56,947 bases of DNA, from positions 1 through 56,947 of the forward strand of contig CANLRQ010000018.1 of NCBI GenBank assembly GCA_947493575.1, in the 5' to 3' direction. Positions 20,701 through 29,529 of the stretch are shown one piece after another; position 1 is the stretch's first letter; every line of letters begins with the position of its first letter. Both the position numbers and the translations under genes were made by a program. Source of the DNA: an uncultured Marinomonas sp. (lineage in GTDB: Bacteria > Pseudomonadota > Gammaproteobacteria > Pseudomonadales > Marinomonadaceae). The notes below the pieces were generated by a model that saw nothing but the letters and a program-made list of their open reading frames with translations, ran no database searches and was not told the DNA's origin.

Positions 20701-20737
20701 ATGTAAAATAAGAGTTATGGTACCTCTTATTTTACAT
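20701..20737. terminator. Bidirectional terminator, LysR gene / HepT-like gene
   Basis: A perfect 14-bp stem, ATGTAAAATAAGAG with its complement, and a nine-base loop. The right arm covers the stop codon of the minus-strand gene at 20727, so both convergent genes share it. Confidence 0.7.
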
Positions 20738-21152
20738 TTGATAGCTGTGTAATCCATTCCTTTGCCAATACTTCTACCAAACTATAACGTCTCAGATCCA
20801 TTGCACTTTCGAGGAGTGTGAAGTTTTCATCGAGATAATCAAATAGCACTTTTTCTCTTAAGTCGATTAAGGCTTTCATTTGCTCTCCTTGCTCAAAAGT
20901 AATGTCTTGATGTTCTAGTAGAGAGTTTAAAACGTCTTTTCTCGATGTGACTTCTGTTTGGTAATGATTACTTAATACGTATGTTGCTAGATCCAGCATG
21001 GACGCAACTAAAAGTTGGAATGAGTGTTCAATCACCATTCTCTCGTCTCGGCTGATTGTGTCTTTATTTTTTTGCTTCCTAAACTTATCCAGTCTTTGGA
21101 TCATAGAGTGTTGGTGCTCTATTAATGACATTTCCCATTCTGTGTTTCTCAT
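20727..21152 (-). CDS. HepT-like (DUF86) protein with a lost catalytic motif
   Basis: 141 residues, the size and helical layout of DUF86/HepT: about 36-62 read RDERMVIEHSFQLLVASMLD and on, then TSRKDVLNSLLEH, then LIDLREKVLFDYLDEN. In active HepT the last segment is RNxLVHxY, whose R and H form the HEPN RNase site. Here R99 and Y106 remain, but N is E100 and H is F104, so RNase activity is unlikely. There is no MntA gene beside it. The upstream AAGAGAG supports the start. It may be a domesticated regulator or scaffold; that is inference. It lies downstream of the molybdopterin operon but behind a hairpin. Confidence 0.75.
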   Translation of the reverse strand: MRNTEWEMSLIEHQHSMIQRLDKFRKQKNKDTISRDERMVIEHSFQLLVASMLDLATYVLSNHYQTEVTSRKDVLNSLLEHQDITFEQGEQMKALIDLREKVLFDYLDENFTLLESAMDLRRYSLVEVLAKEWITQLSNVK

Positions 21153-21170
21153 AAGCTTGCTCTCTTAGTT

Positions 21171-21203
21171 ACACTTTGAATAATCATAGACTATTCAAAG
21201 TGT
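21171..21203 (-). terminator. Hairpin after moeA
   Basis: A 12-bp perfect stem, ACACTTTGAATA with its complement, and a nine-base loop. It lies four bases past the moeA stop. It lacks a T-run on the minus strand, so it may be a weak terminator or an mRNA 3' stabiliser. Confidence 0.5.
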
Positions 21204-21206
21204 AGT

Positions 21207-22412
21207 TTAGAAACTTGAGAATGGGTAAAAATCAAAGAGTTGACTCTGATCAATTGATTGATTGGCAGGGATATGTAAATAGCCATCGGAAACACAAGAA
21301 GCAAATAGGGCACCTGAGCTTTGTTGCGGATGTGGTTCTGCTTTATTATCTTCAGAAAGGCTAACACGTAAAAACTCATCGCGGCCTATTGCTTTTTTGC
21401 GAGAAAAACTTGGATAGACTTTGTACTTTTGTGGGTGTTTTACTCGCCCACCAGCATGAGCAGTGATTGCTACACGTGCAAACCAATGAAAAGTGACCAA
21501 TGAAGAGCTTGGGTTTCCAGGTAGCCCTATAAAAGGCGTTTCAAATACATGACCAAATACTAAGGGTTTTCCTGGTTTGATTGCTACTTTCCACAGATCC
21601 ATAGCTCCGTTCTTTTCAATAACTTCTTTTACATGATCTTCTTCACCAACCGATACTCCTCCGCTAGATAAAATAAGATCGCATTCAGCGGATAATGTTC
21701 TTAAGGCATTTTTGGTTTCTTCAGGGTTGTCATTTGCATGTAGGCAACTATGAGCAGAATGACCTAAGTTTTGAATTAAACTAATCAGCATTGGCCCATT
21801 GCTATTGTAGATTTGGCCACTTTTAAGAAATGGTGTTTCTACAGCTGTTAATTCGTCTCCAGTTGTTAATACTCCAATTTTAAGTTTTTCAAAGCAGGTT
21901 ACTTGGTGGATACCTAAGCTGGCTAGCATGCCTATATGTTGTGGAGTAAGGCGTGTTCCTTTTGTTAATACTTGCTGGCCAATTTTAACATCTTGTCCTG
22001 TTGGTCTAACATTATCGCCTTGAGACAGTGGATGGTTGAATACAACTCGGCCTGCCGAATCAATCGACGTATTTTCCTGCATTACTACTGTGTCTGCTCC
22101 TTCTGGTAGAATAGCTCCGGTAAAAATGCGCACGCACGTATTAGGCTTTAATGCTTGTGGCGAGATTCCAGCAGGTATTCGCTGGCTAATTTCTAAAGGT
22201 TGGTTGGCTTGCCATTCTTTGGCGTTTAATGCATACCCATCCATGGCACTGTTATCGGCTGGAGGAATATTTATACCTGCAATGATGTCGGTTGCTAATA
22301 TTCGATTAAGTGCATGATGTAACTTGATATACTCTTGTTTAACTAAACAGGAGCTGGCTTTTTCTATAGCGTTCAGTGCATCTTTAAAAGGCATCATTGG
22401 CGAGTGAGACAT
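21207..22412 (-). CDS. moeA: Molybdopterin molybdenumtransferase
   Basis: 401 residues from the ATG at 22412; a TTG 18 bases upstream lacks a ribosome site. MoeA inserts molybdate into adenylated molybdopterin. Marks seen: PPADNSAMDGYA, PTGQDVKIG, the MoCF-biosynthesis core GVLTTGDEL to SSGGVSVGEEDHV, and GLPGNPSSSLVTF. Last gene of moaA-moaB-moeA, with a gap of about 27 bases to moaB. Confidence 0.95.
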   Translation of the reverse strand: MSHSPMMPFKDALNAIEKASSCLVKQEYIKLHHALNRILATDIIAGINIPPADNSAMDGYALNAKEWQANQPLEISQRIPAGISPQALKPNTCVRIFTGAILPEGADTVVMQENTSIDSAGRVVFNHPLSQGDNVRPTGQDVKIGQQVLTKGTRLTPQHIGMLASLGIHQVTCFEKLKIGVLTTGDELTAVETPFLKSGQIYNSNGPMLISLIQNLGHSAHSCLHANDNPEETKNALRTLSAECDLILSSGGVSVGEEDHVKEVIEKNGAMDLWKVAIKPGKPLVFGHVFETPFIGLPGNPSSSLVTFHWFARVAITAHAGGRVKHPQKYKVYPSFSRKKAIGRDEFLRVSLSEDNKAEPHPQQSSGALFASCVSDGYLHIPANQSIDQSQLFDFYPFSSF

Positions 22413-22439
22413 GGTCTTACATTTTTCCAAAAAGTTGGG

Positions 22440-22970
22440 CTAGTTGTTATCTTGATAAGGGCCTAAAAGCATTTCGACGAAATTGCATGGTCTGCATGTG
22501 GCATCTAATTGCTGAGACAGGATTTTATTCCAAGCGGTTTTACAAGCACTGGTTGACCCCGGTAAACAAAAGATTAGGGTTTTATTGGATAAGCCTGCAA
22601 CTGCGCGAGATTGAATGGTTGAGGTGCCAATTTCATCGTAGGAAACCTGTCTAAATAACTCGCCAAACCCCTCAATATTTTTATCAAATAAAGGTGTCAT
22701 TGCCTCTGGGGTACTGTCCCTTGAATAGAATCCTGTCCCTCCAGTAATTAACACTGTGTGAACATTCTTATTGGCAATCCACTGTGAAACAACTGCTCTC
22801 ATATCGTAAATATCGTCTTTTACCAGATCTCTATGAATAAGCTGGTGGCCAGCCTCAGTGAGCATTGTAATAAGAGCGTCTCCAGATGTGTCTTCTGCTA
22901 GGCTTCGAGTATCAGAAACTGTCAGTACTGCAATATTAAGAGGTCTAAATGGTGAGCGTGTTTTTGTCAT
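22440..22970 (-). CDS. moaB: Molybdenum cofactor biosynthesis protein MoaB
   Basis: 176 residues. Belongs to the MogA/MoaB fold: AVLTVSDTRS, TVLITGGTGFYSRDSTPEA and LPGSTSACKTAW. MoaB-type proteins help adenylate molybdopterin or bind intermediates; in organisms without MogA they may replace it. It sits between moaA and moeA, with 15 bases to moaA. Confidence 0.92.
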   Translation of the reverse strand: MTKTRSPFRPLNIAVLTVSDTRSLAEDTSGDALITMLTEAGHQLIHRDLVKDDIYDMRAVVSQWIANKNVHTVLITGGTGFYSRDSTPEAMTPLFDKNIEGFGELFRQVSYDEIGTSTIQSRAVAGLSNKTLIFCLPGSTSACKTAWNKILSQQLDATCRPCNFVEMLLGPYQDNN

Positions 22971-22985
22971 TTTTCGATCCGTATT

Positions 22986-24011
22986 TTAACCACCGGTTGC
23001 ACTCATAAAGCGTAAAATCTGTGGTTCTTCGTTTAAATTAAAGTGGTGTTTTTCTGGCTTTAGATCAAGAGATTTAATAATTGCCTCATCTAGAGTGATG
23101 TCTTGTTCTTCTGGCTGTCTAAGGTAAGGTTTTAAATCCATAGAGTGTTCATTGCCGAGGCAGAGTAATAATCTTCCTTCTGCTGTGAGCCTTATTCGGT
23201 TACAGGTAGAGCAAAAATTATGGCTATGGGGAGAAATAATACCAATATGACCTTGGTGATTCTCAACATCAAAATAAGTAGATGGGCCACCTGTTTTCAA
23301 TACGCTTGGATTAAGAGTGAAGCGTTTCTTCAAAGTGTCAATGATTTCATCACTAGAAATATAGGCGGCAGCTCTATCATGGTCGGTAATGACGCCTAAT
23401 GGCATCTCTTCAATAAAACTGATGTCCATATTTCTATTTAAGGCAAACTGAGCTAAATCTGCAATTTCATTATCATTGTGGTTTTTTAATATGACGCTGT
23501 TGATTTTGTTTCTTTTAAAATCATGTAAAGCCATTTCTTCTATGCCTTCAATGACTTGATGGAACTGATCTCGGCGAGTCATTTTCTCGAACAACTCTGG
23601 ACTTAATGTGTCTAAGCTGACGTTGATTCGAGTTACACCTGCATTTGACAGAGACTTTGCCATCTTCTTCAATTGAGAGCCATTTGTGGTTAGTGTGAGT
23701 TCTTCTAATCCCGGAGTGTTGCTGATCTGCTCTAGAGCCCAGAGGATGTTTTTTCGAACAAGAGGTTCTCCGCCTGTAATACGTATTCTCTTACTGCCAA
23801 GTTTGATAAAGGTCTGAGCGATGTTAACAATTTCTTCTAGCGAGAGAATGTCTTTACGCCGCAGAAAAGTAACATCTTCATCCATGCAATATGTACAACG
23901 AAAATCGCAACGGTCTGTAACTGAGATGCGTACATAATCAATGTGACGCCCAAATGGGTCAATAAGGTTTGCAGAGCTCAAGGGAATTACCTCATGAAGA
24001 ATATTATTCAT
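22986..24011 (-). CDS. moaA: GTP 3',8-cyclase MoaA
   Basis: 341 residues from the ATG at 24011; an in-frame ATG 84 bases upstream would add an extension unlike the family. A radical-SAM enzyme that starts molybdenum cofactor synthesis from GTP. The SAM cluster is C35, C39, C42 (CDFRCTYC). The C-terminal cluster appears in CSTCNRIRL with a further Cys in LLLCLG. The protein ends in GG, as needed for activity in this family. First gene of the operon; no molybdenum-cofactor riboswitch was recognised upstream. Confidence 0.95.
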   Translation of the reverse strand: MNNILHEVIPLSSANLIDPFGRHIDYVRISVTDRCDFRCTYCMDEDVTFLRRKDILSLEEIVNIAQTFIKLGSKRIRITGGEPLVRKNILWALEQISNTPGLEELTLTTNGSQLKKMAKSLSNAGVTRINVSLDTLSPELFEKMTRRDQFHQVIEGIEEMALHDFKRNKINSVILKNHNDNEIADLAQFALNRNMDISFIEEMPLGVITDHDRAAAYISSDEIIDTLKKRFTLNPSVLKTGGPSTYFDVENHQGHIGIISPHSHNFCSTCNRIRLTAEGRLLLCLGNEHSMDLKPYLRQPEEQDITLDEAIIKSLDLKPEKHHFNLNEEPQILRFMSATGG

Positions 24012-24206
24012 AAAAGCAAATTGCCTATGAATATGCAAAGGTGAATGCTTAATATTTACATATTGGGCCAGTAAAAATGAATTCAATGCATACATTCATT
24101 TTAGATGTTGAGTTTTTTATAGTTAAAACTTAATCTTACTGCTCACATTCGATACTTGCCTTGAATCGCAGGCTTTTATCCACATGCTGAGTCAAGAGGA
24201 CTTGTC

Positions 24207-24224
24207 CGTACCTTCCTAAAGCAC
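24207..24224 (-). repeat. GGAAGGT(G/A)CG end-like motif, copy 2
   Basis: On the minus strand it reads CTTTAGGAAGGTACGGAC. It resembles 5403-5421 (TTAAGGAAGGTGCGCAGAG) and 35006-35026. It lies between moaA and tesB. Possibly the end of a degraded mobile element. Confidence 0.3.
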
Positions 24225-24246
24225 CTGTATTTAACAAGGAATAACA

Positions 24247-25113
24247 TTGAGCAAAGTTGTAGAAAATCTTATTACATTATTGAAGCTAGAGTCTATTGGT
24301 GAAGGAAAGTTCTTAGGAAGAAGCCAAGATATAGGTTTGCCTAAACTTTTCGGGGGACAAGTGGTTGGTCAAGCGTTAAGCGCAGCCCATCAAACCGTTG
24401 AAAATAGAACCGCTCATTCTTTGCACTGTTATTTTTTGCGGCCAGGAGATGCCCGTTTAGCTGTTGAATTTGATGTTGAAACTGTAAGGGATGGTGGCAG
24501 TTTTAGTGTTAGGCATGTAAAGGCAAGTCAGGCTGGAAAAGTAATACTCTCAATGACGGCTTCTTTTCATATTCAGGAAGAAGGGTTTGAGCATTATGAC
24601 CCTATACCTAACGTGCCGGGGCCTGAGTGTTTCGAATCTGAGTGGGATCTACATCAAAAGCATTCAAATGAACTGCCGGAGAAAATACGGGAACTATTTC
24701 TTGCTGAAAGGCCAATTGAGCGCAGGATTGTAGAGAATCAAAACCCATTTCGCCCGCGCCATGGTATTGCAAAGCGTCATGTTTGGCTTAAAAGCATTGC
24801 GTCTTTACCAGATGAGGAATTGGTTCATCAGTCTATGTTAGCTTATGCTACTGATTATGGTTTCTTGGATACTGCTCTTGTTCCACATGGTATTTCTCTT
24901 GGAAATCCGTATTTAAATATTGCGAGTCTTGATCATTCTATCTGGTTTCATCGCCCCTTTCGTTTAGATGAGTGGTTGCTTTATGTTGCTGATAGTCCTT
25001 CCGCAGCTGGCGCTAGGGGATTTGTAAGAGGGCAAATCTTTAACAAAGAAGGTGTATTAGTAGCCTCTACAGTACAAGAGGGGCTTTTACGCTACACGAA
25101 AAAAAGCAAATAG
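24247..25113 (+). CDS. tesB: Acyl-CoA thioesterase II
   Basis: 288 residues. A double hot-dog thioesterase that splits medium- and long-chain acyl-CoA. N-terminal domain: FLGRSQDIGLPKLFGGQVVG and HSLHCYFLRPGD. C-terminal domain: AYATDYGFLDTALVPHG, with the catalytic Asp, and SLDHSIWFHRPFR. The TTG start follows AAGGA (24236-24240). Standing alone, divergent from moaA. Confidence 0.93.
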   Translation: MSKVVENLITLLKLESIGEGKFLGRSQDIGLPKLFGGQVVGQALSAAHQTVENRTAHSLHCYFLRPGDARLAVEFDVETVRDGGSFSVRHVKASQAGKVILSMTASFHIQEEGFEHYDPIPNVPGPECFESEWDLHQKHSNELPEKIRELFLAERPIERRIVENQNPFRPRHGIAKRHVWLKSIASLPDEELVHQSMLAYATDYGFLDTALVPHGISLGNPYLNIASLDHSIWFHRPFRLDEWLLYVADSPSAAGARGFVRGQIFNKEGVLVASTVQEGLLRYTKKSK

Positions 25114-25134
25114 CGCGAGTTCTTTTATTAAGAA

Positions 25135-25246
25135 GAGACCTCAGCATAATTCGGTAAATTGATTTTTCCGTGTAAAAAAAAACACCAATAAAATCAAAGG
25201 GTAATTTTTCCCATTTTTGAAAAAATGAGAGTTATGCTGATGTCTC
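25135..25246 (-). mobile_element. MITE-like element, family 2, copy 1
   Basis: 112 bases with 15-bp terminal inverted repeats (GAGACCTCAGCATAA and TTATGCTGATGTCTC, one mismatch). No coding capacity. Its reverse complement aligns end to end with 32239-32346, including CTCTCATTTTTT and ACACGGAAAAATCAAT. It sits between tesB and queG. Confidence 0.7.
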
Positions 25247-25308
25247 AAGAAAGTAAAAAGTACTGAGAAAACAAAGAGCATTGAGAAAGCAGAACATTGG
25301 CGGTGTAA

Positions 25309-26403
25309 TTATTGTTGTTGGTGTCTGCTAAGTGCCCATAATACATGCTCTTTGACAATATCAGACTCATGATTGCGCCTTTGCTCTAAAGCATCAATGA
25401 TTGAAGTAGATGTTTTTGCATTTCCAAGGGCGATAGCAATATTTCTTAGCCAGTTAATATAGCCAGTTCGTCGAATGGGTGAACCTTCTGTTTTTTTTAA
25501 GAATGACTCTTCATCCCATAAAAATAATTCAGTTAGATCTGCGCTATCTAGATTATGTCTCGGTTGAAAGTCGTCTTCCTGAGTGTAGTTTACGTATTTT
25601 GTCCAAGGGCAAACCAGCTGGCAGTCGTCGCATCCAAAAATACGATTCCCCATTTTTGGCCTGAGTTCTTCAGGAATGATACCGTCGTATTCAATTGTTA
25701 AATAGGAAATGCATTTTCTAGCGTCCAGTACCCAAGGTTCAACAAAAGCATTGGTGGGGCAGAGGTCTAAACAAGCGCTACAGCTGCCACAGTGTTTGGT
25801 TTGTTGTGGTGGATCAATCGGTAGTGGGAGGTTTGTAAAAATCTCTCCTAATAAAAACCAACTGCCAGCCTTTGGAGTGAGTAATAATGTATTTTTCCCA
25901 ACCCATCCCATCCCTGCGCTTTCAGCGACTTGTCTTTCAAGAATAGGGGCACTATCGACGAACGCTCTGTATCCATGATCACCAATATGCTCTTGGATGC
26001 GTTTAGCAAGTTGTGTAAGACGTTTCCGTATTAATTTGTGATAGTCTCGACCTAACGCATAGCGTGCAATATAGGCTTTCTCTGAAGTTTTTAAGAGCCT
26101 AACTGTTTCAACCGATTGAGGAAGGTAATGCATTCTCAGAGAGATTATTCGTCGAGTTCCAGGGTGCAGTAAGTCTGCCTTAAAACGCATATCTCCGTGG
26201 TTTTCCAAATAAGACATGGTGCCTTGATAGCCCTGCGCAATCCATTTATCAAAGTGTTCTTGGTGGTGACTATGATCAATTCCTGTGATTTTAGCTTCTG
26301 CAAAACCGAACTCTTTGGCCCACTCTTTTATATTTGATGTAAGGGTATCTAACGATTCAGGAGATACATGAAAGGAAGTTGACTCGTCGGGTTGAGATAT
26401 CAT
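25309..26403 (-). CDS. queG: Epoxyqueuosine reductase
   Basis: 364 residues. Reduces epoxyqueuosine to queuosine in tRNA anticodons using cobalamin and two 4Fe-4S clusters. The cobalamin-dependent N-terminal half includes YHKLIRKRL and FVDSAPILERQVAESAGMG. The ferredoxin-like part has HCGSCSACLDLCPTNAF and the second cluster cysteines in GCDDCQLVCPW. A HEAT-like tail ends the chain. Start at an ATG with no better alternative. Confidence 0.95.
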   Translation of the reverse strand: MISQPDESTSFHVSPESLDTLTSNIKEWAKEFGFAEAKITGIDHSHHQEHFDKWIAQGYQGTMSYLENHGDMRFKADLLHPGTRRIISLRMHYLPQSVETVRLLKTSEKAYIARYALGRDYHKLIRKRLTQLAKRIQEHIGDHGYRAFVDSAPILERQVAESAGMGWVGKNTLLLTPKAGSWFLLGEIFTNLPLPIDPPQQTKHCGSCSACLDLCPTNAFVEPWVLDARKCISYLTIEYDGIIPEELRPKMGNRIFGCDDCQLVCPWTKYVNYTQEDDFQPRHNLDSADLTELFLWDEESFLKKTEGSPIRRTGYINWLRNIAIALGNAKTSTSIIDALEQRRNHESDIVKEHVLWALSRHQQQ

Positions 26404-26452
26404 AAGGAATACAAATAGAAAGCGGGGAAAACAAAAATAATAGGGGCTAACG

Positions 26453-26491
26453 ATCGCCTAATAAATGTAAAATTAACACATATTAGGCGAT
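26453..26491 (-). terminator. Hairpin after the 86-aa gene
   Basis: An 11-bp perfect stem (ATCGCCTAATA and complement) with a 17-base AT-rich loop, 20 bases past the stop of the 86-aa gene. No T-run directly follows. Confidence 0.45.
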
Positions 26492-26510
26492 TTAATATCA
26501 CTGCTATTCG

Positions 26511-26771
26511 TTAGTACAGCATTGAGTCGCCTTTTACGACATCAATCAATGTTTTAATAAACATTTTATCTGCTTCTGTCATTTCTTCTGGAATTTTTAA
26601 TGTTGTCTGATTAGAAACTTCCATTGCAATGGTATTGAACGCATCAGGGTCATTGATATGGTCCTTGGCAATTCTTACTAATTCAGCTGAAATTTCTGGC
26701 TCCATTAGCATTTTGCGGAAGCAGCGTAAAAATTCATCAATAATACGTTGTTGGTTTAATTCACTTGTCAT
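26511..26771 (-). CDS. Unrecognised small acidic protein, 86 aa
   Basis: I do not recognise it. It is 86 residues, acidic and helical, with Met-rich stretches (CFRKMLMEPEISAEL, ADKMFIKTLIDVV) and no membrane helix or metal motif. A good ribosome site (AAAGGAG) lies about nine bases before the ATG and a hairpin follows the stop, so it is very probably expressed as a single-gene unit. It is divergent from ilvI. Confidence 0.75.
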   Translation of the reverse strand: MTSELNQQRIIDEFLRCFRKMLMEPEISAELVRIAKDHINDPDAFNTIAMEVSNQTTLKIPEEMTEADKMFIKTLIDVVKGDSMLY

Positions 26772-26858
26772 TTTTAGACTCCTTTAACTGTTATTAAGCG
26801 TATCTCATCACGAAGGCTGCTTAAGAGCAATAGTTGAATGCAGCGTAAAGAAAAAATG

Positions 26859-26888
26859 TTGACAATCTAAAGAGAAATTTGTGAGAAT
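26859..26888 (+). promoter_or_regulatory. Possible distal promoter in the ilvI upstream region
   Basis: A consensus -35 TTGACA at 26859-26864 with a weak -10 GAGAAT at 26883-26888. The 424-base stretch 26772-27195 holds no gene. I saw no leader peptide with runs of Leu, Ile or Val codons. AACACTG (near 26982) can pair with CAGTGTT (near 27031), suggesting a folded leader. Confidence 0.3.
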
Positions 26889-27195
26889 CGGTACATACTT
26901 TCAACAAACACCCTTAGTTGAATTCCTATTTTAGGCCAACAGCCTATCCTGAGAAAGCACGTCTTTCTTCTTTATTATGTAACACTGACATTGATTCTTT
27001 GTCTGTGTTATCTCTCGCGAAAAGACGCGGGCAGTGTTGAACTGCAATTATTTTGCGTTATTAAACTAAATAATTACTTAAGTGTCTGCATATCTTATGC
27101 AAATTTGTCTAATCAACTTTTATCTGCTTAGCTGATGCGGTTACAATACGTGCATATTAAATGAGCATACAGATAAAACATAGAGGGTATCAAAG

Positions 27196-28914
27196 GTGGA
27201 GTTATTATCCGGTGGTGAAATGATCGCCCGCTTTCTCAAAGATGAGGGAGTTGAATTTATATACGGCTATCCAGGCGGAGCCGCATTGCATATTTATGAT
27301 GCATTGCACCGCCAGTCAGATGTACAGCATATTCTAGTGAGACATGAACAAGCTGCGACACATATGGCTGATGGGTATGCCCGTGCAACAGGAAAACCTG
27401 GAACTGTGTTGGTTACATCTGGACCTGGAGCGACTAACACAATTACAGGTATCGCAACGGCCTATATGGACTCGATTCCAATGGTCATTATCTGTGGTCA
27501 GGTGATGAGCTATTTGATCGGTGAAGATGCGTTCCAAGAAACAGATATGATTGGGGTCTCTCGCCCAATAGTTAAGCACAGCTTTACTATTAAGCACCCA
27601 TCAGAAATACCAATGATTATGAAGAAAGCGTATCACATTGCTTCTTCAGGTCGTCCTGGCCCTGTCGTTATTGATGTGCCAAAAGACATGACGATGCCGA
27701 ATGATAAGTATGAATATTCATATCCTCAATCCGTATCGCTGCGCTCTTATACTCCACCAATAAAAGGTCATAGTGGTCAAATTAAGAAAGCTGTTGATTT
27801 AATTCTTTCAGCGAAACGTCCTGTGTTTTATACGGGAGGAGGGGTTATTCTTGGTGGCGCATCTCACTTGTTAGTTGAGTTGGCTAAAAAAGTAAATGTC
27901 CCTGTTACAAATACGTTAATGGGTCTTGGTGCTTACCCTGCAACAGATGAGCAATTTGTTGGAATGTTGGGCATGCATGGGAGTTATGAAGCGAATATGA
28001 CAATGCACCACAGTGATTTAATTGTGTGTATTGGTGCTCGCTTTGATGACCGTGTAACAAATGATCCTGATAAGTTTTGCCCTGGTGCGAGAATCGTTCA
28101 TATTGATATCGATCCAGCGTCAATCTCAAAAACAATTCGTGCTGATGTGCCAATTGTTGGGCCAGTTGACCAAGTCTTGACTGAGATGCTTTCTCTTGTG
28201 AATGAGTCTGAAAAGACAGTAGATGCGGCAAGTTTATCAAACTGGTGGAAACAAATTAATGAGTGGCGTTTGGTTCACGGTGGTCGTTATGATACTAGCG
28301 GCGAGAAAATCAAACCTCAAGCTGCGGTTGAAGCCTGCTGGAGAGCTACAAAAGGTGATGCTTTTGTTGCATCTGATGTAGGTCAGCATCAAATGTTTAC
28401 TGCGCAATATTATAAGTTTGATAAACCAAACCGTTGGATTAACTCTGGTGGTCTTGGAACTATGGGCTTTGGTTTACCAGCGGCCATGGGTGTGAAACTT
28501 AACTTCCCTGAAAATGACGTAGTTTGTGTAACAGGGGAGGGTAGTATTCAAATGAATATACAAGAGCTTTCTACGTGTCTGCAATATGGCTTACCCGTAA
28601 AAATACTCTGCTTGAATAATGGATATTTAGGTATGGTCCGTCAATGGCAAGATATGAACTATGAAGGTCGTTACTCGAACTCCTTCATGGATTCTTTGCC
28701 AGATTTTGCAAAGTTGATGGAAGCTTATCGTCATAAATACGTTGAAATAGTAACCAAAGATGAGCTTGATGAAAAAATGGCTGAAGCTTTTGCCATGAAA
28801 GATCAGCTTGTTTTTATTAATTGTTTTGTAGATCAAGAAGAACATGTTTATCCAATGCAAGTGCCTCGTGGAGCTATGCGTGATATGTTTTTGAGCAAGA
28901 CGGAGCGAACTTAA
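27196..28914 (+). CDS. ilvI: Acetolactate synthase large subunit
   Basis: 572 residues, the length of the IlvI type. Makes acetolactate or acetohydroxybutyrate for valine, leucine and isoleucine. Thiamine-diphosphate enzyme marks: catalytic Glu in [23 protein letters not shown] region, and the ThDP-binding [15 protein letters not shown] to [15 protein letters not shown] start after GAGGG. ilvH follows after one base, so the subunits are made together. Confidence 0.95.
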   Translation: MELLSGGEMIARFLKDEGVEFIYGYPGGAALHIYDALHRQSDVQHILVRHEQAATHMADGYARATGKPGTVLVTSGPGATNTITGIATAYMDSIPMVIICGQVMSYLIGEDAFQETDMIGVSRPIVKHSFTIKHPSEIPMIMKKAYHIASSGRPGPVVIDVPKDMTMPNDKYEYSYPQSVSLRSYTPPIKGHSGQIKKAVDLILSAKRPVFYTGGGVILGGASHLLVELAKKVNVPVTNTLMGLGAYPATDEQFVGMLGMHGSYEANMTMHHSDLIVCIGARFDDRVTNDPDKFCPGARIVHIDIDPASISKTIRADVPIVGPVDQVLTEMLSLVNESEKTVDAASLSNWWKQINEWRLVHGGRYDTSGEKIKPQAAVEACWRATKGDAFVASDVGQHQMFTAQYYKFDKPNRWINSGGLGTMGFGLPAAMGVKLNFPENDVVCVTGEGSIQMNIQELSTCLQYGLPVKILCLNNGYLGMVRQWQDMNYEGRYSNSFMDSLPDFAKLMEAYRHKYVEIVTKDELDEKMAEAFAMKDQLVFINCFVDQEEHVYPMQVPRGAMRDMFLSKTERT

Positions 28915-28915
28915 T

Positions 28916-29407
28916 ATGCGACATATAATCTCTGTTTTAATGGAAAATGAGCCGGGTGCCTTGTCTCGAGTTGTAGGTTTGTTTTCTCAGCGCAACTTTA
29001 ATATTGAGTCATTAAATGTTGCGACTACAGATGACCCTACTTTATCTCGTTTAACTTTGACGACATTCGGGTCTGATCAAGTTGTGGAACAAATTACTAA
29101 ACAACTGAATAAGCTTGTAGATGTAATTAAGCTAGTTGATCTAACAGAAGGTCAGCATATAGAGCGTGAGTTGATGCTGGTTAAAGTTCGTTCTACTGGA
29201 GCACAAAGAGCCGAAGTGAAACGAACAGTGGATATTTTTAGAGGGAATATTGTTGATATGACGCCTTCTATTTATACAATTCAAATTGTTGGTGAATCCG
29301 ATAAGTTAGATGGTTTTCTTCAGGCTCTTGGGTCTATTCATTTACTTGAAGTGGTTCGTACCGGTGTTTCAGGTGTTGCTCGCGGCGAGAAAGTATTAAG
29401 CGTTTAA
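28916..29407 (+). CDS. ilvH: Acetolactate synthase small subunit
   Basis: 163 residues. The regulatory subunit; the N-terminal ACT domain (MRHIISVLMENEPGALSRV, GLFSQRNFNIESL) senses valine. The C-terminal half has the usual IVGESDKLDGFLQAL. One base separates it from ilvI. In many relatives ilvC follows; here a convergent ilvY follows instead. Confidence 0.96.
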   Translation: MRHIISVLMENEPGALSRVVGLFSQRNFNIESLNVATTDDPTLSRLTLTTFGSDQVVEQITKQLNKLVDVIKLVDLTEGQHIERELMLVKVRSTGAQRAEVKRTVDIFRGNIVDMTPSIYTIQIVGESDKLDGFLQALGSIHLLEVVRTGVSGVARGEKVLSV

Positions 29408-29456
29408 TAATAAAAAGACACTTAGCTTTTATAGTTATACAAGACTGAAAGCTTAT

Positions 29457-29494
29457 AAAACCCCATATTTTATATTGAAATGTGGGGTTTTTTT
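29457..29494. terminator. Terminator between ilvH and ilvY
   Basis: AAAACCCCATATTT pairs with AAATGTGGGGTTTT (one wobble), then a run of T. Serves ilvIH and probably the convergent ilvY. Confidence 0.8.
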
Positions 29495-29529
29495 ATATAA
29501 ATTGACATAGTGTTGTTTTTAAATATCGG

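Noticed and set aside
20727..22412. HepT-like gene as part of the molybdopterin operon
   Set aside because: A hairpin separates them and no functional link is known.
24012..24246. Molybdenum-cofactor riboswitch before moaA
   Set aside because: I could not identify the conserved stems by eye.
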